Below, in pieces: positions 58,901-64,000 of a stretch of DNA of 64,000 nt. This DNA is from Angiostrongylus vasorum (Eukaryota > Nematoda > Chromadorea > Rhabditida > Metastrongylidae): positions 3,505,501 through 3,569,500 of the forward strand of contig JADANN010000099.1 in assembly GCA_018806985.1 (NCBI GenBank), given 5' to 3'. A model generated the notes under the pieces. It saw nothing but the letters and a program-made list of their open reading frames with translations. It was not told where the DNA came from and did no database searches. The position numbers and the translations under genes were made by a program. Position 1 is the first letter of the stretch, and the number at the start of each line of letters is the position of its first letter.

Positions 58901-61900
58901 CGCGACTTATTCAACCAATATATCCCATTCAATGTTTTACACGACGTCTTACTCCGCAGTAATCCTATCATCTCAAAACAGGGTCTGATTAAGAAGTGGA
59001 GAACGGAATATCCGTTAGTGTGAACATTGGTTTCTTCGGTGAGTTTCTAAGTGATTTCTAGAATCTCTTCATTCTTAGACACTTAATAACCGCTCCTTTT
59101 ATCTTTCCAATGTCCTTTGTTTCAACCATAACCTCAACTCACCACATCAACAGCAAAAACGTAGAAAGTGCTAAAAGTGACTGTGATCGATTCATAGTCG
59201 ATGTACTCCCAAATGGTGATGATGACGTTGAGGATGTTCGACAGCAAGTAGGTGGCCACCACGAACACCAGTGTTCGAGTGGCGGCCCGAACGCGTGACT
59301 ACAAATGAACTCGCTACAGTGTAATCTACGATTTGAGCTAGCAGGACGGTTCTTAACTTTCCAACCAAAAAATACTTTTTGTTCTGATTTACACAAACAT
59401 GAGCCAAGAGGCTTAGCGTGTGGATATCGTTCTAAGATCGCTGACCTCGAAGTTTTTAAAGGGCGCTCATTATAGAGTTAAAGTCATTATAGAGTGAGAG
59501 GGATTAAACAATCAAAAAATCTAAAACTGAGGAAAATAACTATATTCTTTTATCGGACTTTTTCATGCACAGGAACAATCAATCCCATTTCCACTGAAGG
59601 ATACCCAAGATCCGTTTTTGTTTTAAAAGTCCTTCGCAAAATTTGCACTCATTTTCCCTCTTACGTTTAGCGGCATAATTTATCTGTAAATTTTTAGTAT
59701 TTAAAAGTAATGAAGGACAGTATCTCACCTTTCGCTTCGCTTGGCTAAGTTTGTGAGAGCTGAGAAATTGGAATTCATTCCGTTGTGTAACCAGTACAAT
59801 TCGAATGTTCATAAATGCCAGAAGAAAGAATGGAATTAAAATAGTGAACACAGAACGAAACCTGAAAACTATTCTTTTTTTCACCTAAACCATGGCCGTA
59901 AATGTCGATTGTACGTTAATTAGCAAAGCTTAACATGAAATCGTTCCAAAGCTGTGGAATGGCATGGAAAAATATAGCCAAGTCTGAAATTACCGCGACA
60001 TTTCAAATTAATGAAAATGTGAAACTGTTGGAACCCGTAGCCCTGAGTGACATCTCATTTTTCATCTTTCCAACACAAATATCGGCCAGAAACCTCATTT
60101 CGGTAGTGAAAGGCGGTAAGAAGAAATGCAAGGAAGCGTCACGGAAGAATGTTTGGCGTCAGTGAATGGCGGAATTCTCACCATATTCGCCAGTACGCAT
60201 TGTAGATCTCATCAAGTGCTAACGTTGACAGACCGAGCGTGTATTCGCCCATTGTGCCAAGACACTCAGAAACGTAGGTAACCTGGAAAACGTCCGATTT
60301 TCTTTCTTTTTCGGCTTTACGCTGATTTGGTATTCTTCCCTCCCCCCAGGTTCACTAAATCTCATTGCGAAAACTGCCATGGCCTGACTACTTTGGAGAG
60401 AAAGAAGACGGACGGCAAATTGAATGTTGGATTAAATTAGCGAAAGAAGAAAATGGATCGTTTCAGCAACGGACCTCAAATTCGAACGGATGCGTGCATT
60501 TTGTGGCGACGCCGAGAAAAACACTGGCAGCCGCAATTCGGTTCCTGGAATGTGTGGCTAGAAACATGATGAGAACGATGCTTAACAAATTCTTGGTAGG
60601 TAAAAAACTTTTTGGTAGGTAGGTTAAAATTAGATAGGTTAAATTCTTGGCAGGTTCATGTGGGACTATCTTGTTACAGAATTGTTAAAAGAGTTTTCCT
60701 CGCTCATGAAATGAGAGGGGTTATTTCTATAGAACCAACTTTTTCAGCATGAGGCGAAAAACCTCTTTGTTTTCCATACATTGTTCCTTATTAACAAAGC
60801 AAATGTAAAAAACAATTATACGGAAACCTATTTCGATTGAGGAACTTTGTGCATTGTGGGTGTACGGTAACACAGTAGCGTTCGAAACTCGCGGCCACCA
60901 TTAGAAACGATGAGGCCGTCATGGCAATGTGTGACACCGTAATCATCGGAATCATGTAGCTGAACCTAGAATGAAGACACTTTTAACACCTAAGTGGTCT
61001 TACATATCAATATCAATGCATCAGAAGGTGGGTAGAATGGACCATATGCATCGATTTCGAACCATATTCTTTTGCGACTGTTTTACGACAGACCTGATTT
61101 GTTCCATTTTTTTGAACTCAATCGACAGCTTATCCAACACAGAGGTAGAGATTTGGCACATTAAGATCTACACTCTACGGTTAACAATTACGAATTTTAT
61201 GGGTTACAGTAATAAGAAATTCATTGGAGGGTTAGAAAATTTCAGTGAGAAAAAGAAAAAATAAAAAAGAGGGAAAAAAGAATGTTTCAGTGAGTGAACT
61301 GGTGTGCTGAATAAACGGTGAACTTTTCAAGGGACATCGACGTGGACATTTTGATGCACATAAGAATTTGTTTAAAGTCGGTGGAAAGTTGATGAAGGTG
61401 ATAAAATTTTGGGACTTTTGAGTCATGGATTTATTTCGAATTGGTGACTGTTCTATGGAAATCGTTGAAAGACATTGAAATGCTAGTGGTAATGAAAAAA
61501 GGATGGATAACTTTTGACTTTCGCCTTAGCAATTTTATAGTCTTATGAGCACCTCAGCAATATCGTGGTGATTGCAATCAAATTACTTCATGCTCACTGT
61601 AGTTTTCTTTTGTTCTTTGTTTGTTGGTTTCTGCTATACAAACGAAAATCCGCCACTTTGGACAACTTTAGTTCAAGTAAACATGGAAGATGCTTCACTT
61701 GGTGCACTGCCTGAACTACCTGCTTTGACTTTTGCTATAGAGTTTCGTTTTTGGATTTTTCAATGAAGACGTCATTTAAAAACACACGCGGCATTTCTTC
61801 AGAAGGAAATTGGAAGTGGTGTCAATTAGCAAGAAAACCAATAATAAATTTAACTTAATTTAATTTTAATTAAATTTAGTTAAACTTAAAGTTTGATTAA

Positions 61901-62068
61901 ATTTGTGTAAGACAGACCATGCTCTTAGCAGCACCACCGATTTCCAGTAGTCGACGACTATGTTGAGGCTCATTAGCGGAATGTAGGCCCCGGCGATGAA
62001 GATGTCGAAGAACGCCAGCAACGCTAGGTAGAGGCAGTGCGACGAACGGTACGACTTGCTGAAATTGC
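52938..62068 (-). CDS. 7TM neuropeptide-type receptor (FMRFamide-receptor-like), TM1 exon missing
   Basis: Eight exons with unbroken phase: 62068-61918 (TM2), 60965-60828 (TM3), 60544-60475 (TM4), 60282-60182 (extracellular loop 2), 59861-59729 (TM5), 59298-59143 (TM6), 54552-54419 (TM7), 53154-52938 (tail, stop TAA). TM2 has YLALLAFFDIFIAG. TM3 ends in MVAASFERYCVTVHP, an ERY variant of the DRY motif that couples to G proteins. Loop 2 has a Cys for the usual disulfide. TM5 is SVFTILIPFFLLAF, TM6 ATRTLVFVVATYLLSNILNV, TM7 LLTVFAGALRLPIYVY. The 71-residue tail is hydrophilic and Ser-rich. The pattern (RAATRTLV..TYLLSN..WEYID; ALRLPIY) resembles nematode frpr-type receptors; the exact ligand cannot be told. 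The TM6-TM7 intron is 4.6 kb and full of repeats. The tail join uses a GTAATG donor and is the least certain. Confidence 0.85.
54054..54135 (+). mobile_element. SINE family A, head only
   Basis: CATGTAGTGCAGTGGTTAAA and GCTAGTTCGACTCC resemble boxes A and B; no body follows. In the receptor's last intron. Confidence 0.45.
54972..55372 (+). repeat. Interspersed repeat, family C
   Basis: Full length, preceded by a tandem ATACTTGG run; GGCCCGTCTTCGCTGG to GATGAGGAGGTAAACCGTTG. In the receptor TM6-TM7 intron. Confidence 0.8.
55517..55768 (+). mobile_element. tRNA-derived SINE, family A
   Basis: CAGCGCGTGTAGCGCAAGGG, GGTTCGATCC (a near-canonical B box), ATAGCAGCACTGACTTAATA, CATCAACGCTGATCG. Somewhat diverged. 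Confidence 0.72.
55769..56734. other. Receptor intron, nothing recognised
   Basis: Unique AT-rich intron. The plus-strand frame 56440-56700 has no splice or motif support. Confidence 0.4.
56735..57000 (-). repeat. Family D repeat
   Basis: Contains TGTTGAGATATTTGCAAAAC, CATGTTCACCACTACACCAT (minus-strand tRNA-like head) and CAACCGTCAACGGGACCGAT, i.e. the left arm plus the extra segment seen at 12130-12190. Confidence 0.6.
57080..57458 (+). repeat. Interspersed repeat, family C
   Basis: Leader ACTTACTTGGATACTTGG, the CCTCGCGGATCACAGAGAG landmark and end CGATGAGGCGGAAAACCGTT; slightly shortened in the middle. Confidence 0.78.
57838..58060 (+). mobile_element. SINE family A, diverged
   Basis: AAAGCGTATAGCGCAGTGGT, GGTTCGATCTCGG, then a decayed body (CAAATTGGTAACAGATTC). 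Confidence 0.6.
60828..60965 (-). CDS. Receptor exon carrying TM3 and the ERY motif
   Basis: Acceptor ATTCTAG before 60965; the first base completes Trp with the previous exon. It reads FSYMIPMITVSHIAMTASSF, LMVAASFERYCVTVHPQ, CTKFLN. The E-R-Y triplet at the cytoplasmic end of TM3 marks the class A fold. Donor GTTTCC after 60828 is weak but gives the right phase into NRIAAASVFLG (TM4). Confidence 0.88.
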   Translation of the reverse strand, partial: VQLHDSDDYGVTHCHDGLIVSNGGREFRTLLCYRTPTMHKVPQSK

Positions 62069-62205
62069 CTGTGAAAATCGTTTCTTTTGTTGCCTATTAT
62101 TCATAACTTCGAGGAGGAATGCGTCGTTTTTTTGTTCAGCAATCGCGAGGTTGTTGAACAGCATACATTTACTTCTATAGAAAAACACAATACAATACAA
62201 CAGTA

Positions 62206-62240
62206 GCTGACGTTTCGGTAGTATCGCCTTCTTCAGAGCC
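62206..62240 (-). other. Hammerhead-like core, left arm
   Basis: Minus strand CTGAAGA, imperfect hairpin GGCG-ATA-CTACC, then GAAACGTCAGC. Confidence 0.4.
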
Positions 62241-62683
62241 TGGAAGGGCATACTGTTATACAATTTACTAGGCCAAACGCTTCAATAACACTTACAAAAA
62301 GACGAAAAACTCTGTGCTAATTACATGATCAACAGCTTCTCGAAAAACTCACCGGTTTTTCAGTGACTTCCAATGAGGAAGATTAGAACGGCCGATTATA
62401 GTCGCATAAGATTGATGATTCCACCATCCCACGTCAGAAATTGATGCGAAAATAAGGGTCAGGTCGCGTATGACCTCTGGACATCCATCCTTGCTATTCA
62501 TTGTAGGGGTTTTTTGGCATTTATCCATTGTTAGAACAAAAGAAAGTTTGCCCTGAGAAAAAAAAAGCGGTGAGTTTTTTCGAGAAGCTGTTGATCACGT
62601 AATTACCATAGAGTTTTTTCGTCTTTTTGTAAGTGTTATGGAAGCGTTTGGCCTAGTAAATTGTATGTCAGTATACCCTTCCA

Positions 62684-62718
62684 GGCTCTGAAGAGGGCGA
62701 TGCTGCCGAAACGTCAGC
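62684..62718 (+). other. Hammerhead-like core, right arm
   Basis: CTGAAGA, hairpin GGC-GATGCT-GCC, then GAAACGTCAGC. Stem differences from the other copies keep some pairing. Confidence 0.4.
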
Positions 62719-62999
62719 TACTGTTGTATTGTTTTGTGTTTTTCTATGGAAGTAAGTGTATGCTGTTTAACAACCTCGCGATTGCTGAACAAGAAAACGA
62801 CGCATTCATATTCCAATGCCGAGGTTAATAGAAAGTCGATCCTGGGAACTGTTCGAGAAGGAAATCCAAAGTGGTCACGGTTGTTTGAAGGATCTTTCCA
62901 TTTTTTTCGCTGTTCTCTTACAAAGACCACTGCCACTACTTTTCCGCTTAATTTTTGGCTAGTGGTGGAAGATATCGGAGTAGTTAGCGATACAGTCTA

Positions 63000-63278
63000 C
63001 TAGGAAGCAAAGCGCTGGTTCGATCTAATTTCCAACGGCTTTCCCCAGGTCCACGCGGGAACGCCTTAGCACGGTCTCCCTTATCTCTAAGAATGTAGGA
63101 AGAACTGACCAGACCAGCATTTTGCGACATTCATAAAGAAAACGAAATCCTCATCTCTAAGCAACATGTTAGATGTTCGGAGACTTTTGTGGACAATGAA
63201 TGTGAGGAAAACTAATAGAATGCAAAAAGTGCTCGGATCAGCAAGGTAGATGTGATGACAGGTCAAGTAAATAGTGTA
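63000..63278 (+). mobile_element. SINE family B, 5'-truncated
   Basis: Starts inside the box-B region (CTGGTTCGATCTAATTTCC) and keeps GACCAGACCAGCATTTTGCG, GGACAATGAATGTGAGG and GTGCTCGGATCAGC. Confidence 0.62.
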
Positions 63279-63905
63279 AGAAATAGGCTAGTGATCACCT
63301 CGTAAACCAGAAGCTCGAATAGAAACGGAAAGCGTATGGTTGTTGTAGTCATGTCCAACTATTTGAACTGACAAGTTGTGAGTTAGTGATCTTGCTATGA
63401 AAAGAAATGCTAGCACCTTCCTTCTTGAGCTGATTTTCTCTTCTTAATACTAATTTTTATCAGATTCATATGAACTACTGCCAAGACCTATAATTTTGTA
63501 CAAGAAGTGGTTCAAAATAAATGTAGTGCTTAAACAGAGCGAAAAAAGTTGCCCACCATTAGCTGCACTAGCATCTACAATACGAAGACAGGTTTAACGT
63601 GAAATTTTTGAAAAACGCAAATATTAAATAATGTCCGGTCACACATTGAGCCCAAATACATGTTGGACATTTCCCTTCAAATGAAGTCCACAGCAGATGT
63701 TCACTTTAAAATACAAGGAATCAGTGGTGAATGCTTGTTCGCTGCCATTCTGCCAACGTTCCAATAATTGCACGATTACTCTCTAACAAAACTTTTGCAA
63801 TCTTTCAACGAAAAAAACTAATACAGGTGACCTGTATAGTTTTTAAAAGACTAAAGATTTTGTCCATTAGAGTTAGTACTTGGGCAACTTTCAAAGTAAC
63901 ATTTT
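63279..63905. other. No gene recognised; TM1 exon not found here
   Basis: I searched the minus strand for a hydrophobic TM1 exon of the receptor and saw none. Confidence 0.4.
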
Positions 63906-64000
63906 TATAAAGCCAGAAGGATGGAAAGCGTCTTTAGGCCCAGGTGCGGGATCTAACCAACGACCTGTCCTGTGTGTATTGTAGGCACTTCAAACAGTGC
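63906..64000 (-). mobile_element. SINE family A, cut by the window edge
   Basis: The minus strand shows GCACTGTTTGAAGTGCC, box-B-like GGTTAGATCCCGC and TTTCCATCCTTCTGG; its head runs past position 64000. Confidence 0.55.

Larger units (their letters stand above)
62117..62807. mobile_element. PLE-derived foldback (long inverted repeat)
   Basis: Arms of about 235 bases (62117-62352 and 62572-62807) are close inverted copies ending in GAATGCGTCG..GCAATCGCGAGGTTGTT and its complement, around a 219-base non-repeated centre. Each arm carries the PLE 3' block GGCTCTGAAGA..CGAAACGTCAGCTA facing outward. It lies immediately upstream of the first receptor exon in the window. Confidence 0.78.

Noticed and set aside
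62718..62936. Minus-strand frame as the receptor TM1 exon
   Set aside because: It crosses the foldback arm, is not hydrophobic in the right way and lacks a donor in phase with exon 62068.
1..64000. CRISPR arrays, bacterial operons, rRNA
   Set aside because: No regularly spaced direct repeats, ribosome-binding sites or rRNA-like sequence; the intron-exon structure is eukaryotic.

Overview
The window looks like nuclear DNA of a clade V parasitic nematode, most likely a hookworm-type strongylid. Coding information sits in short exons (45-340 bp) with canonical GT..AG junctions, separated by AT-rich introns of up to about 5.5 kb. The introns and flanks are packed with tRNA-derived SINEs, foldback repeats, an RTE-type LINE and Penelope-like elements (PLEs). 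There are no bacterial features. Organism identity is inference; no species-specific marker was available.

All three recognisable host genes lie on the minus strand, reconstructed here exon by exon from splice sites and reading-frame continuity. (1) A ZIP/SLC39-type metal transporter has 11 exons between 27161 and 9066; its N-terminus was not found. Its transmembrane metal-site motifs are altered (NNFVDG and QQFPQELG in place of HNxxDG and HExPHELGD), and two exons carry a one-base surplus inside homopolymers. (2) A TECPR2-like protein is encoded between 47375 and 35597: an N-terminal WD40-like propeller, a middle low-complexity region, a C-terminal run of tectonin repeats and a final DSFEVI that fits an LC3-interacting motif. 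(3) A rhodopsin-class 7TM receptor resembling nematode FMRFamide/neuropeptide receptors is encoded from 62068 to 52938; TM2 to the C-terminal tail are present and the TM1 exon lies outside the window or was not recognised.

Repeat layout: 1-2960 holds two PLE copies joined head to head with their 3' ends pointing outward. Shorter foldbacks at 16337-16607 and 62117-62807 share the same 3'-terminal block, including a hammerhead-ribozyme-like core, and look like deletion derivatives of that arrangement. A degenerate RTE LINE occupies about 18065-20330 (minus), with a second fragment at 32826-33540 (plus). Four interspersed families recur throughout. Family A is a tRNA-derived SINE with the box-B-like palindrome GGGATCGATCCC. 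Family B is a second tRNA-headed SINE of about 370 bp. Family C is a 400-bp repeat without evident Pol III boxes. Family D is a tRNA-like unit often present as a near-perfect palindrome. They sit in introns and between genes and account for most of the longer non-genic open frames.

The genes do not form an operon or a shared pathway that the sequence shows. The receptor is a signalling protein, the TECPR2-like protein is an autophagy/vesicle-trafficking scaffold, and the ZIP protein is a membrane transporter or a transporter-derived protein.
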